This document shows positions 27,329-36,767 of a stretch of DNA of 64,000 nt, piece after piece. Position 1 is the stretch's first letter. Every line of letters begins with the position of its first letter. The DNA lies in assembly GCF_017309585.1 (NCBI RefSeq), contig NZ_CP071321.1, forward strand, positions 2,790,001-2,854,000. The letters run 5' to 3'. Source of the DNA: Nitrogeniibacter aestuarii (GTDB lineage Bacteria; Pseudomonadota; Gammaproteobacteria; Burkholderiales; Rhodocyclaceae). A program made the position numbers and the translations under genes. A model generated the notes under the pieces. The model had not been told where the DNA came from. It made no database searches and saw only the letters and a list, made by a program, of their open reading frames with translations.

Positions 27329-27943
27329 TCAGGTACGTCGACGCACGCGACGAACACTTCGTTCCCCGCCTTCGTGTCCGGCCGATGAACGCCAACCGGC
27401 CGGCAATGCACCTTCGCACCACTGGCCGGGCGCGAGCGAATCAAGCGACCAGTCGCCGATCCGGGTCCGGATCAGGCGCAGCGTGGGGTATCCCACCTTG
27501 GCGGTCATGCGCCGCACCTGTCGATTACGGCCTTCGGTAATGATCAGTTCGACCCAGGTGGTGGGAATGTGTTTGCGCTCGCGTATCGGCGGCGTGCGCG
27601 GCCAGAGCCACTCCGGTTCCGCCACGATCCGCGCCTGTGCAGGGCGCGTGGTGAAATCCCCCAGCGAAACGCCCGTGCGCAACTGTGCCAGCGCGGCTTC
27701 GTCCGGGACGCCTTCGACCTGCGCCAGATAGGTCTTGGGTGCCTTGTACTTCGGATCGGAAATGCGCGCCTGCAGCCGGCCATCATCGGTCAGCAGCAGC
27801 AGGCCCTCGCTGTCGGCATCGAGCCGGCCTGCCGGATACACGCCCGGCACGTCCACAAGCGACTTCAGGGTCTGCCAGTCACCCTCGGGCGAAAACTGGC
27901 AGAGTACATTGAAGGGTTTGTTGAGGAGGATGAGGCGGGACAT
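27329..27943 (-). CDS. rluE: 23S rRNA pseudouridine synthase, RluE-like
   Basis: 204 aa, RsuA/RluB/RluE family catalytic domain without the S4 domain: LLNKPFNVLCQF, the catalytic Asp motif GRLDADSEGLLLLTDDG, and EGRNRQVRRM. The lack of an S4 domain and the length fit RluE, which modifies U2457 of E. coli 23S rRNA. The tail is Arg/Gly-rich. Confidence 0.88.
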   Translation of the reverse strand: MSRLILLNKPFNVLCQFSPEGDWQTLKSLVDVPGVYPAGRLDADSEGLLLLTDDGRLQARISDPKYKAPKTYLAQVEGVPDEAALAQLRTGVSLGDFTTRPAQARIVAEPEWLWPRTPPIRERKHIPTTWVELIITEGRNRQVRRMTAKVGYPTLRLIRTRIGDWSLDSLAPGQWCEGALPAGWRSSAGHEGGERSVRRVRRRT

Positions 27944-27984
27944 GGTGGTATCCCGCCCATCGGGACACCGCTGACCGGAATCGG

Positions 27985-29151
27985 TCAGGCGGCGTAGCAG
28001 CGAAGGCGCTGGGCGAATTCCTGCAGCTGGATAATGCCGCTACGCTCGGCGCGCTCCAGCCAGTCGCGCAGCTGTGCCAGCAACTGGTCCTTGGACGCCG
28101 TCGATCTCGCCCACAGGGCATTGAGCTCCTCGCGCATGTTCTCCAGGGTGGCAAGACGCTCACTGCGCTCAAGTGCCGCCTGACGCTGTGCGGCCTCCTC
28201 GGCTTCGAGCTTGTCAGCGAGAATCAGCCGGCGCATTTCGCCCGATTTCAGCGTGAAAGTCGATGCGTGCTTGACGCGCAATTGCTCGATTTCTTCCTGA
28301 TACGTGGCCTTGAGCGAGCGCAGATAGCGCGTCATCACGTCGTAGCGATGGGTGATGATCGCCTGCAGCATGTCGCTATCGGGCACTGAGCGGGCCAGAA
28401 CGAACTTGGGCGTGGGAATGGTCTTTTTCGGCTTCGCCATGCCGAGCATCTGCAGGATGCGAATGTACATCCAGCCGATGTCGAACTCGTACCACTTGGA
28501 CGACAGCTTGGCCGACGTCGCAAAGGCGTGATGGTTGTTGTGAAGCTCTTCACCGCCAATGAGAATGCCCCAGGGCACCAGATTGGTGGCGGCATCGGAA
28601 CAGTTGTAGTTGCGGTAGCCCCAGAAGTGCCCAATGCCGTTGATGACGCCAGCAGCCCAGAACGGGATCCATGCCATCTGCACCGCCCAGATCGTCAGAC
28701 CGATCGGCCCGAACAGGATCAGGTCGATGACGGCCATGAAGGTGATGCCGAGCCAGTTGCGCTCATACACGTTCTTTTCGAGCCAGTCGTCCGGCGTGCC
28801 ATGACCATAGCGATCCAGCGTTTCCTGGTTTTTCGCTTCGGCCCGGTACAGCTCAGCGCCTTCCCAGAGCACTTTGGACAGCCCGCGGGTCTGCGGGCTG
28901 TGCGGGTCTTCCTCGGTCTCGCACTTGGCGTGGTGCTTGCGGTGGATGGCCGCCCACTCCTTGGTGACCATGCCAGTGGTCAGCCACAGCCAGAAACGGA
29001 AGAAATGGCTCGGAATCGGATGCAGTTCAAGCGCACGGTGCGCCTGGTGACGATGCAGGTAGATCGTGACAGAAGCGATGGTGACATGGGTCATCCCCAG
29101 TGCCACCACGATGTAGCCCCACCAGGGCAGGTCAATCAAACCGGAAAACAT
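27985..29151 (-). CDS. Membrane fatty acid desaturase (acyl-CoA/acyl-lipid delta-9 type)
   Basis: 388 aa. Three histidine boxes of membrane desaturases are present: HRHQAHR, HRKHHAKC and ELHNNHHAF, with hydrophobic segments between them. They bind the di-iron centre that introduces the double bond. The C-terminal 120 residues form a charged, coiled-coil-like extension with many Glu/Arg/Leu that ordinary desaturases lack. Probably maintains membrane fluidity. Confidence 0.9.
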   Translation of the reverse strand: MFSGLIDLPWWGYIVVALGMTHVTIASVTIYLHRHQAHRALELHPIPSHFFRFWLWLTTGMVTKEWAAIHRKHHAKCETEEDPHSPQTRGLSKVLWEGAELYRAEAKNQETLDRYGHGTPDDWLEKNVYERNWLGITFMAVIDLILFGPIGLTIWAVQMAWIPFWAAGVINGIGHFWGYRNYNCSDAATNLVPWGILIGGEELHNNHHAFATSAKLSSKWYEFDIGWMYIRILQMLGMAKPKKTIPTPKFVLARSVPDSDMLQAIITHRYDVMTRYLRSLKATYQEEIEQLRVKHASTFTLKSGEMRRLILADKLEAEEAAQRQAALERSERLATLENMREELNALWARSTASKDQLLAQLRDWLERAERSGIIQLQEFAQRLRCYAA

Positions 29152-29268
29152 GCGCGATTGCGCTCCTTCGACAAAGAATGTGTGGATTATACGTGACGGA
29201 AGCGTGCTTCAAGAATCTGCGACGCAACATGTCAATGGGCTCAAACGCTGTCACAGCGGGCGTTTCAA

Positions 29269-29829
29269 TCACTCGACGAGCCGGACCGGCAGACGCTTGA
29301 CAGGCTTCGCTGCCCTGTAATGCCGCTCCCAGTTGGCCAGGTAGGCGTCTGCAACGGGTCGGTTGTCATGAAAGATGACCACGTTTTCCGCGTTCTTGTT
29401 GGCGGCCGACCAGGAGTAGTTGTATGAGCCGGTCACGACACGACTATGACGCATTGCGACATCAATCAGCATGAGCTTGTTATGGGATGCCTGATAGTCG
29501 ATTTCAAGGGCCACCGGGATATTGGCCGACAGCAAGATGGGTAGCGCGTTGCGGCCACGCTGGTTCTGCCGGGCATCGGCCATCACGCGCACCTCCACAC
29601 CGCGCGCCTGAGCGCGGACCAGGGCGTGCGCGAGGGACTTGCGGGTGAAGACATACATCTGGACGTGAATACTGCGCTTCGCGCCGTCGATCAGTTCGAT
29701 CAGCCGGGCTTCGACCGGGTCATGCGGTGAAAACAGGATTTCAACCTGCCCCTGAGCCGGAATCGGCCCCACACCCGCATGGGCCAGGTATGTGACGAGG
29801 CACAGCCCAACCAACCACAGACGCTTCAA
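29269..29829 (-). CDS. Secreted phospholipase D-like (Nuc family) protein
   Basis: 186 aa with an N-terminal signal peptide (LWLVGLCLVTYLAHAG). One HKD motif, HNKLMLID, followed by GSYNYSWSAANKNAEN, is the pattern of the single-HKD Nuc endonucleases, which act as dimers. Could be a periplasmic nuclease or phosphodiesterase. The start overlaps the end of the methyltransferase gene by 4 bases (ATGA), so it is the last gene of the dedA-purN-rsmB operon. Confidence 0.87.
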   Translation of the reverse strand: MKRLWLVGLCLVTYLAHAGVGPIPAQGQVEILFSPHDPVEARLIELIDGAKRSIHVQMYVFTRKSLAHALVRAQARGVEVRVMADARQNQRGRNALPILLSANIPVALEIDYQASHNKLMLIDVAMRHSRVVTGSYNYSWSAANKNAENVVIFHDNRPVADAYLANWERHYRAAKPVKRLPVRLVE

Positions 29830-31025
29830 GCAGACCTCACAAGGCGTGCCCCGAAAAAGCCGTCGGTATCGTGGTTGAGCGGATCGAGACGCATGGTGTC
29901 GGTCGCGCCCGGCAACGCGATGCCCTGCTTGGCCAGCACGTCATCGACCGGCGCCAACGCGAAGCCCGGGTGAGACGCGAGAAATGCCTCCACCACGGCT
30001 TCGTTTTCTTCACGCAGCACACTGCAGGTCGCGTAGATCAGCACACCGCCCGGTTTGAGCAAGCGCGCCGCTGCCGAGAGGATGCGGCCCTGCAAGTCGG
30101 TTTTCCCGGCGATATCGCTCATGTCCTGACGCCATTTCAGGTCAGGCGAACGGCGCAGTGTTCCCAGGCCGGAGCATGGCGCGTCGACCAGAACCCGATC
30201 CACCTTGCCGGCCAGGCGGTCGAGCCGACTGTCCTGCTCATCCTTGATGGCCATGGGATGAATCGATGTCACCCCGGCACGCCGCGCCCGCAGGGACAGT
30301 TCGGACAGGCGCCCTGCCGAGACGTCGAACGCGTGAATGCGCCCCTTGTCGCGCATCATGGCCGCCAGTTGAAGGGACTTGCCACCGGCACCGGCGCAGA
30401 AATCCACAATCAGCTCGCTGCGGCGCGCGCCCACCAGAAAACCCAGCAACTGGCTGCCTTCGTCCTGAACTTCGAGCGTCCCGTCATTCATCAACGGATG
30501 ACGGTGCAAGGCCGGCTTGCCCTGCACCCGCAAGGCGTGGGGCGACCAGCGGCCCGGCGTGCTCTCGATGCCATCCTTCGCCAACTGCGCCTGAATCACT
30601 TCGCGCTTGGCCTTGGCAACGTTGACGCGCAGATCAAGTGGTGCGGGCTGGTTAAAGGCATCGGCCATACGGCGCCCCGCCTCGCCTCGCCCCCACGGCC
30701 ACGCATCAAGCAACCAGTCGGGCATGTCGGCAGCCACCTCGTCATCCAGAGCGGCCACGTCGAGCCGGGCCCAATCGCCGTCGAGCCAGGCGCTGACCAG
30801 TGCGTCCGCATCGCCCGCGTCGGTGGCGGCCGCCTGCACACGGAGCAAATGGCGGACACAGCCGAACACGATATCGGCCAGTTGCGCACGATCACGCGCC
30901 CCGAGGCGACGTTCACGCTTGCAGTACTGAGAAATCACCAGATCGGCGGGCTGATCGAAGTGCATGACCTGCGCCAGCACCACGGCGGCATGCTCGCGAA
31001 CGGCTTGGGGAATGTGGGTGCTCAT
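29826..31025 (-). CDS. rsmB: RsmB/NOP family RNA m5C methyltransferase
   Basis: 399 aa. N-terminal NusB-like helical domain, then a SAM domain with VDFCAGAGGKSLQLA (motif I), DAPCSGLGTLRRSPDLKW (motif IV, with a conserved Cys) and YATCSVLREENE (motif VI, catalytic Cys). This is the RsmB type that methylates C967 of 16S rRNA, although the sequence is divergent enough that a paralogue is possible. ATGA overlaps with both neighbours. Confidence 0.88.
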   Translation of the reverse strand: MSTHIPQAVREHAAVVLAQVMHFDQPADLVISQYCKRERRLGARDRAQLADIVFGCVRHLLRVQAAATDAGDADALVSAWLDGDWARLDVAALDDEVAADMPDWLLDAWPWGRGEAGRRMADAFNQPAPLDLRVNVAKAKREVIQAQLAKDGIESTPGRWSPHALRVQGKPALHRHPLMNDGTLEVQDEGSQLLGFLVGARRSELIVDFCAGAGGKSLQLAAMMRDKGRIHAFDVSAGRLSELSLRARRAGVTSIHPMAIKDEQDSRLDRLAGKVDRVLVDAPCSGLGTLRRSPDLKWRQDMSDIAGKTDLQGRILSAAARLLKPGGVLIYATCSVLREENEAVVEAFLASHPGFALAPVDDVLAKQGIALPGATDTMRLDPLNHDTDGFFGARLVRSA

Positions 31026-31762
31026 GACGCATTGTCCCCCAGGATCACACGCTCCGCCTGCTGATCGAGAATCTCGCCTTTGCGATCGGTCATGCGGACC
31101 CGCACGGGCAACAGATGGTTATCCAGGGCCAGCCACAGATCCAGCGAAACCTCCTTGTTCAGGGAGCGCACCGCGAGATGCCGGGTGCGCACCTGCCCCA
31201 TGGGCAGATCGAGTGTTTCGATGCCCTTGTCTTCGATGACGGACTGCGAGGCGGCCTTGTTGTTGATCAGCGTGATCTTCTGGTCGATCCCGTCGAGTTT
31301 CAGTCGCGGCAGCTGATGCATGATGCTCAGCACGTCCTGATCGCCGGGCTGGATCGCCGCTTCGCGCTTGCTGTCACCCCGGTCGATGAAGACACGCTGG
31401 GCATCCCAGTCAAATCGCGCGCTCTGGAACGGTTTGCCCTTCTGATCCGCGGTGAACCGGCTCGGCTTGAGCCCGGCTGATGTCACCGTGCCTTCGCTTT
31501 TCTGCTCCAGTCGGAAGTTCTTCACCAGCGCAGCCAGACCCGAGGTTTCGACCAGCGAGCGCATCGAATACGATTTGGCATCATGGCGCCAGGTATGCGT
31601 GGTCTTGCCCAGCCGCAGGCCGTCGTCACCGTAATACACCCGAAACTCGATGGTCCCCCGCGTCGGCCACGTTGCCGTAGCCTGGGCCAAGACCTGGCCG
31701 GACGCGACGATAGCAAACAGGGCAAGCGACATCAGCCGCAGGTATCGGAAAATCGGTTTCAT
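31022..31762 (-). CDS. DUF3108 family periplasmic protein
   Basis: 246 aa with a signal peptide (LMSLALFAIVASGQVLAQA). The mature part is beta-rich and matches the DUF3108 pattern found next to purN in many betaproteobacteria: GTIEFRVYYGDDGLRLGKTTHTW near the start and LDLWLALDNHLLPVRVRMTDRKGE near the end. Function unknown. The ATG at 31762 forms a TGATG overlap with the purN stop, which favours it over the ATG two codons earlier. Confidence 0.85.
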   Translation of the reverse strand: MKPIFRYLRLMSLALFAIVASGQVLAQATATWPTRGTIEFRVYYGDDGLRLGKTTHTWRHDAKSYSMRSLVETSGLAALVKNFRLEQKSEGTVTSAGLKPSRFTADQKGKPFQSARFDWDAQRVFIDRGDSKREAAIQPGDQDVLSIMHQLPRLKLDGIDQKITLINNKAASQSVIEDKGIETLDLPMGQVRTRHLAVRSLNKEVSLDLWLALDNHLLPVRVRMTDRKGEILDQQAERVILGDNAS

Positions 31763-32400
31763 CAGCACTCCAGTGCCGGATTGATGCTGCAGCCGGATTC
31801 AGGCGCCGCCAGCACGACCGCGCGGCCGTTCTCGAGCCGGACCCGGTCTTCAGCGATCCAGCGCACCGCTTGGGGATAGATGCGATGCTCCTCGACGAGC
31901 ACGCGCTCGGCCAGGGTCTCTTCCGTGTCATCGGGCAGCACCGGCACCGCGGCCTGAATCACGATGGGTCCGTCGTCCAGCGTCGGTGTCACAAAGTGGA
32001 CCGTGGCGCCGTGAAAGCGCACCCCTGCGTCGATGGCCCGTCGGTGGGTCGCCAGCCCGCCGAATGCGGGCAACAAGGACGGATGAATGTTGATCATTCG
32101 CCCTTCGTAGCGGCGCACGAAGCCGTCGGTCAGCACCCGCATGAAACCGGCCAGCACGACCAGATCCGGTGCATGTCGATCAATGGCCTCGGCCAGCGAC
32201 TGATCGAACAGGGCTCGCGACTCGAAGGCTGTGTGATCGACCACCTCGGTATGAATGCCGCGCCCGGCCGCAAACTGCAGCCCGCCCGCCTTCGGCCGGT
32301 TGCTGATCACGGCCGCAATCCGCACACCGGGAATGTCTGCCTGAACGATCGCTTCCATGTTGGAACCGCGACCCGAAATAAGAATGACGATGGACTTCAT
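31762..32400 (-). CDS. purN: Phosphoribosylglycinamide formyltransferase PurN
   Basis: 212 aa. Third step of purine synthesis, transferring formyl from 10-formyl-THF to GAR. Contains VILISGRGSNM, the catalytic Asn and His in MINIHPSLLPAFGG, and the Asp in TLDDGPIVIQAAVPV. The usual partner purM is not adjacent. It is flanked by a lipoprotein gene upstream (21-base gap) and DUF3108 downstream (TGATG). Confidence 0.95.
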   Translation of the reverse strand: MKSIVILISGRGSNMEAIVQADIPGVRIAAVISNRPKAGGLQFAAGRGIHTEVVDHTAFESRALFDQSLAEAIDRHAPDLVVLAGFMRVLTDGFVRRYEGRMINIHPSLLPAFGGLATHRRAIDAGVRFHGATVHFVTPTLDDGPIVIQAAVPVLPDDTEETLAERVLVEEHRIYPQAVRWIAEDRVRLENGRAVVLAAPESGCSINPALEC

Positions 32401-32421
32401 GTGGCCTGGCGAAATTGGGGC

Positions 32422-33129
32422 TTACAGGGGAAGAAAAACGGCTGAGGCGGCACTCTGGATGACACGGGTGATGGTGCGCCCTTCACGCTCGGCGAGAATT
32501 TCGGCCAGCACATCGAGGGAGCCGATCATGCGCCCGAACTCGCGCTCGAAGCTCAGATTGGTCACCGGGCCAACCTCGTTGGACAGCAGCAGCAACTCGC
32601 CCGACGCCTCGCGGGCATTCGCGAGCTTCCACGCGGCGATCTCGAAATTTCGGGCAGCATTGTACAGGCGTTGCGGGTCCAGGTCGTCCAGCAGGAAAAA
32701 TTCGGTGCGATCGCCCGTGGCCTGTTGCACCATCCCCGCCAGACCGACGATGAACGCTTCCACCCGATCGCCCGGATACGCCGGGTTCAGCGCGATCTGG
32801 ACGGCTTCGGCGCCACGCCGGTAATTGAGCGACTCCAGTCGCCAGCGGTGATCCTGGTCGAAGAGTTTGCCCACGGCCGCGGCCGCATCGGCATGGCCCG
32901 CTTTTCGCCACTGGCCCGGATTGCGCAGATAAAGCTTCAAGGCCAGGCGTCGGAGCGAGTCGAACACCGCGCGATGATGCAGTTCTGCGACCTGATCGAT
33001 GTCGGACTTGGCGAGCGACTGCAGCCGGAAGCCCTTGGCGCGCTCCCCCTGGGGTGCCGTACCGGGTGAAGCACACCCGGTGAGCGCCACGACCAGCGCC
33101 AGGGAATGAAGCGCGCGCGCCCGAACCAT
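32422..33129 (-). CDS. Predicted lipoprotein of unknown function
   Basis: 235 aa. The N-terminus has a lipobox (VVALTGCAS), so the mature protein is probably anchored through Cys19. The rest is helical and hydrophilic with no motif I recognise. Its start overlaps the dedA stop by one base (TGATG), which indicates translational coupling. Confidence 0.8.
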   Translation of the reverse strand: MVRARALHSLALVVALTGCASPGTAPQGERAKGFRLQSLAKSDIDQVAELHHRAVFDSLRRLALKLYLRNPGQWRKAGHADAAAAVGKLFDQDHRWRLESLNYRRGAEAVQIALNPAYPGDRVEAFIVGLAGMVQQATGDRTEFFLLDDLDPQRLYNAARNFEIAAWKLANAREASGELLLLSNEVGPVTNLSFEREFGRMIGSLDVLAEILAEREGRTITRVIQSAASAVFLPL

Positions 33130-33773
33130 CAGGCCTCGATACGGCGCCGGTGACGCATCCAGCTGAGAAACAGGGGCATGAGCGAGAGCGCAATGATCGC
33201 GAGGATCACGAAGCTGAGGTTGTTCTTGATGAACGGAATGTTACCGAAAAGAAAGCCGGCGAAGGTGAGCGAATAGATCCAGATGAAGCCACCCAGAACA
33301 TCCAGCGGCAAGAAGCGGCTGTAGGTCATCTTGCCCACGCCCGCCACAAAGGGCGCGAAGGTGCGCAGAATCGGCAGAAAACGCGCGATGATGATGGTCT
33401 TGCCACCGTGGGTTTCGAAGTAGCTGTGCGTCTTGTCGAACGCCGCGCGGTTGAAGAACTTCGATTCCTCCCACCGGAACACTCTCGGCCCGATGTAACG
33501 TCCGATCCAGTAATTCGTGTTGTCGCCCAGCACCGCGGCCAGGAACAGCAACCCCGACAGAATCCAGATGTTCATTCCCCCGGCCGCCGCGGCGGCCCCG
33601 GCCACGAACAGGAGCGAATCACCGGGCAGGAAGGGCGTCACGACCAGCCCTGTCTCGCAGAAAATGATGGCAAACAAAATGGCGTAGACCCACACCCCGT
33701 ACTCGGCCAGCAGCACCGCAAGATGCTTGTCCAGATGCAGGATGATGTCGATAAACGTGGCGAACAGTTCCAT
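33129..33773 (-). CDS. DedA/SNARE-associated family inner-membrane protein
   Basis: 214 aa. Contains the family signature: FCETGLVVTPFLPGDSLLF, LGDNTNYWIGRYIG, and GGKTIIIARFLPILRTFAPFVAGVGKM with the membrane-embedded Arg and acidic residues. DedA proteins are polyprenyl-phosphate or phospholipid flippase-like transporters. First gene of the operon, divergent from mutL with 162 bases between. Confidence 0.92.
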   Translation of the reverse strand: MELFATFIDIILHLDKHLAVLLAEYGVWVYAILFAIIFCETGLVVTPFLPGDSLLFVAGAAAAAGGMNIWILSGLLFLAAVLGDNTNYWIGRYIGPRVFRWEESKFFNRAAFDKTHSYFETHGGKTIIIARFLPILRTFAPFVAGVGKMTYSRFLPLDVLGGFIWIYSLTFAGFLFGNIPFIKNNLSFVILAIIALSLMPLFLSWMRHRRRIEA

Positions 33774-33935
33774 GATGCACCGCAAAAATTGACTTGCCCG
33801 CATCATACCGAAGGTTCGATCCGGTCGCCTGCGAACGAGACCACATCCCTGCCTGGGCGGCAGCCAGTCCGCGCGAGACAAGCGCGGGCAAAGCATCCGT
33901 ATAATCGGCGCTTTGACACCGCGCGACCCATTCTC

Positions 33936-35732
33936 ATGACTGTCATTCACCGACTCTCGGACGCCCTCATCAACCAGATCGCCGCAGGCGAAGTGGTCGA
34001 GCGGCCGGCCTCGGTGCTCAAGGAAGTGCTGGAGAACGCTGTCGATGCCGGCTCGCAGGCCATCGAAGTGGCCCTCGAGGCGGGCGGCGTCAAGCGCATC
34101 CGCGTGAGCGACGACGGCTGCGGCATCGACAAGGACGACCTCGCCCTGGCGCTTGAACGCCATGCCACCAGCAAGATCAATTCCCTCGACGACCTCGAAT
34201 CCGTCGCGACCATGGGCTTTCGTGGCGAGGCGCTGGCGGCCATTTCGTCGGTGGCGCGCACCACCATCACCAGCCGTGCACGTGCCGCGAGTCATGCCTG
34301 GCGGGTGGACAACCCGGGCAACGCGCCCGTGCCGGCGGCGCTGAACCAGGGCACCGTGGTCGACGTTCAGGATCTCTACTACAACACCCCGGCGCGACGA
34401 AAATTCCTCAAGACCGAGGGTACCGAGTTCGCCCACTGCGACGACGCCTTTCGCCGCGTGGCCCTCGCCCGCCCCGACATCGCCATGCAGCTGAGCCACA
34501 ACGGCCGCGTCACGCAGCGCCTGCCGGCCGGTGACATGGCACGGCGCACCGGGGCCCTGCTCGGTGACGATTTTCTGGATCAGGCGCGTCAGATCGACGC
34601 CGAGGCCGGCACCATCCGGCTCACCGGCTTCGCCTCCCTGCCCGCCTATTCCCGCGCCAGTCGCGATGCCCAGTACTTCTTCGTCAATGGCCGCTTCGTG
34701 CGCGACAAGCTGATTACGCACGCCGTTCGCGAAGCCTACCGGGACATCCTGCATGGCAGCCGGCATCCGGCCTATGTGCTGTTCCTCGATATCGACCCGC
34801 ATACGGTGGATGTCAACGTCCACCCCGCCAAGATCGAAGTGCGTTTCCGCGAAAGCCGGGCCGTCCATCAGTTTGTCTATCACGCACTCAAGCGGGTGCT
34901 CGCCGAGTCCGGTGCCGGTCTCGCCGTCCCGCCAATCAGTGACGATCCGATGCCGACCGGCGCAACGCCGATGCTCCGGCCCTCGCCCGGTTACAACACC
35001 GCACCCGCCCCGGTACAGAACACCCTGGCCATGGAGAGCGCGACCCGCAGCTATTACGACTTCGCCGCCTCGGCACAACCGGCACGCGTGCCGTCGTCCG
35101 GTAGCAGCGTCCCGCCACCGATGCCCATGCCGGATCACGCCCCGGGCGAAGCGCCGCCGCTGGGCTTTGCCCTTGCGCAACTGCATGGGGTGTATATCCT
35201 CGCGCAGAACGCGCAGGGGCTGGTACTGGTGGACATGCACGCGGCCCATGAGCGCATTCTTTACGAGCGACTCAAGACCGTGCTCGATGGTCAGCCGTCC
35301 ATTCAACGCCTGCTGATTCCTGCGGTACTGTCGCTGTCCGCCAAGGAGATGGCCACCGCTGAGAATTGCCAGGATGTGCTGGCGGACATGGGGTTTGAAG
35401 TGTCGCCGGCCGGGCCGCAGGCACTGAGTGTGCGCAGCGTGCCCAACCTGCTGGCGTCGGCGGACGTGCCCGAACTCATCCGCGCCGTGCTGGCCGACCT
35501 GGAAGACATGCCGGCCTCGGAAGTGGTCACGGCACGTCGGAATGAACTGCTCGCCACCATGGCCTGCCACGGTGCCGTTCGCGCCAACCGCACGCTGACG
35601 ATTCCGGAAATGAATGCCCTGTTGCGGCAGATGGAAACCACCGAACGGGCCGACCAGTGCAATCATGGCCGACCCACGTGGACCCAGTTCTCGATGGCCG
35701 AGCTGGACCGCTTTTTCCTGCGTGGTCAGTAG
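33936..35732 (+). CDS. mutL: DNA mismatch repair protein MutL
   Basis: 598 aa. The N-terminal GHKL ATPase has INQIAAGEVVERPASVLKE, ELVENAxDA-type LENAVDAGS, DDGCGI and MGFRGEALAAISSV. The C-terminal dimerisation domain has LVDMHAAHERILYE and lacks the DQHA(x)2E(x)4E endonuclease motif, as in E. coli, which would imply a MutH partner. Since most non-gamma MutL keep the nuclease motif, note that the corresponding stretch here is DMHAAHERILYE; the nuclease assignment needs alignment. Linker of about 100 residues is Pro-rich. Confidence 0.95.
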   Translation: MTVIHRLSDALINQIAAGEVVERPASVLKEVLENAVDAGSQAIEVALEAGGVKRIRVSDDGCGIDKDDLALALERHATSKINSLDDLESVATMGFRGEALAAISSVARTTITSRARAASHAWRVDNPGNAPVPAALNQGTVVDVQDLYYNTPARRKFLKTEGTEFAHCDDAFRRVALARPDIAMQLSHNGRVTQRLPAGDMARRTGALLGDDFLDQARQIDAEAGTIRLTGFASLPAYSRASRDAQYFFVNGRFVRDKLITHAVREAYRDILHGSRHPAYVLFLDIDPHTVDVNVHPAKIEVRFRESRAVHQFVYHALKRVLAESGAGLAVPPISDDPMPTGATPMLRPSPGYNTAPAPVQNTLAMESATRSYYDFAASAQPARVPSSGSSVPPPMPMPDHAPGEAPPLGFALAQLHGVYILAQNAQGLVLVDMHAAHERILYERLKTVLDGQPSIQRLLIPAVLSLSAKEMATAENCQDVLADMGFEVSPAGPQALSVRSVPNLLASADVPELIRAVLADLEDMPASEVVTARRNELLATMACHGAVRANRTLTIPEMNALLRQMETTERADQCNHGRPTWTQFSMAELDRFFLRGQ

Positions 35733-36622
35733 GCCGTCGGTACGATCGCCGGGCTCACCTTGCTGACCCGCCAGCCCATGCGCGCGAGCTGGGTCGGAAT
35801 CCCCGTCTCGCCCACCATGTGGCCTCCGCCCACGGCGACGAACAATGGTTCCGGATCATCGAGCAGCGCGTGAATGCGCAACGACATCTCGGCATTGCGC
35901 GCATCGATCAGGTCGGTCATGAGCGGCTCGATGGCCTCGGCATCCATCCCTTCGAACATGAGCATCATCAGCGCCTCATCGTCGCCACGGGCCCACGCAC
36001 CGATCATGCGCGACAGATAGGCCTGAAGTTGCTGATCCTGAACCAGGGTCAGCGTCTGCACCAGCGCCTCCTGCTGGGCCTCATCGCCGCCGGCCGACAA
36101 GGCCAGCACCTGGCGCTCCACCGTTTCGAGCGAGGTCAAGCGCTTGCCGGCTGCCACGGCACGGCCATGCAGGACCAGGTCGACCCCGTGGTCGGTCGAG
36201 AAACCCGCTTCGGCAGCCGCTGCACTCAGCAGCCAGTTGGTGGCGAACCAGGGTTGCATTGACTGCAATAGCGCTGACGGCAAGCCCAGGCGCTCGGCCA
36301 CATTGCTCAGATCGCGAAACACGGCCTGCGGCAGGCGATGACTCAGGCGCTCTCCCTCGGGCAGCAACCCCGCCGCCGAGATGGCCGCAAGCACGGCCGG
36401 GTCCGTCACATCCAGTTCGAAGGCAACCCGTTCGGACCGGGAAAACGCGTCGTTGACCGGACCGGGCAAGGGATAGCAACTGGCGTTGCACAAGTGCACC
36501 GTCCCGAACAGATAAGCGCGAACCGAGCCCTGCGCGTCGCGCACTTCCCACAGGCTGGGGGCCGCCATCGCCTGTCCGACGAGGGCAAACATCACGAGCA
36601 GGCTTCGAAGGACGGCGTTCAT
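35726..36622 (-). CDS. TraB/GumN family protein
   Basis: 298 aa with a signal peptide (LRSLLVMFALVGQAMAA). GTVHLCNASCYPLP near the N-terminus and FVAVGGGHMVGETGIPTQLARMGWRV near the C-terminus are the conserved GxxH and GGxH motifs of the TraB/PrgY/GumN superfamily, predicted metal-dependent proteases or hydrolases. It lies antisense between mutL and miaA, overlapping the mutL stop by 7 bases tail-to-tail. Confidence 0.86.
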   Translation of the reverse strand: MNAVLRSLLVMFALVGQAMAAPSLWEVRDAQGSVRAYLFGTVHLCNASCYPLPGPVNDAFSRSERVAFELDVTDPAVLAAISAAGLLPEGERLSHRLPQAVFRDLSNVAERLGLPSALLQSMQPWFATNWLLSAAAAEAGFSTDHGVDLVLHGRAVAAGKRLTSLETVERQVLALSAGGDEAQQEALVQTLTLVQDQQLQAYLSRMIGAWARGDDEALMMLMFEGMDAEAIEPLMTDLIDARNAEMSLRIHALLDDPEPLFVAVGGGHMVGETGIPTQLARMGWRVSKVSPAIVPTAY

Positions 36623-36767
36623 GGTGATCAAGACTGGACACAGGCAGCACCCCGCTGTGGACGACAGCAGGCGGACGAGCATTCTAACGGAATAAAGACC
36701 ACAAATCCTGAGCTCGGAGATGCCCCCTGAATCGCGCAGCGCCCGGAGGCATCGGTAGAATGCGCTC

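Noticed and set aside
33774..35666. Upstream extension of the dedA frame across mutL
   Set aside because: The extension is antisense to mutL; DedA begins at MELFATF at 33773.
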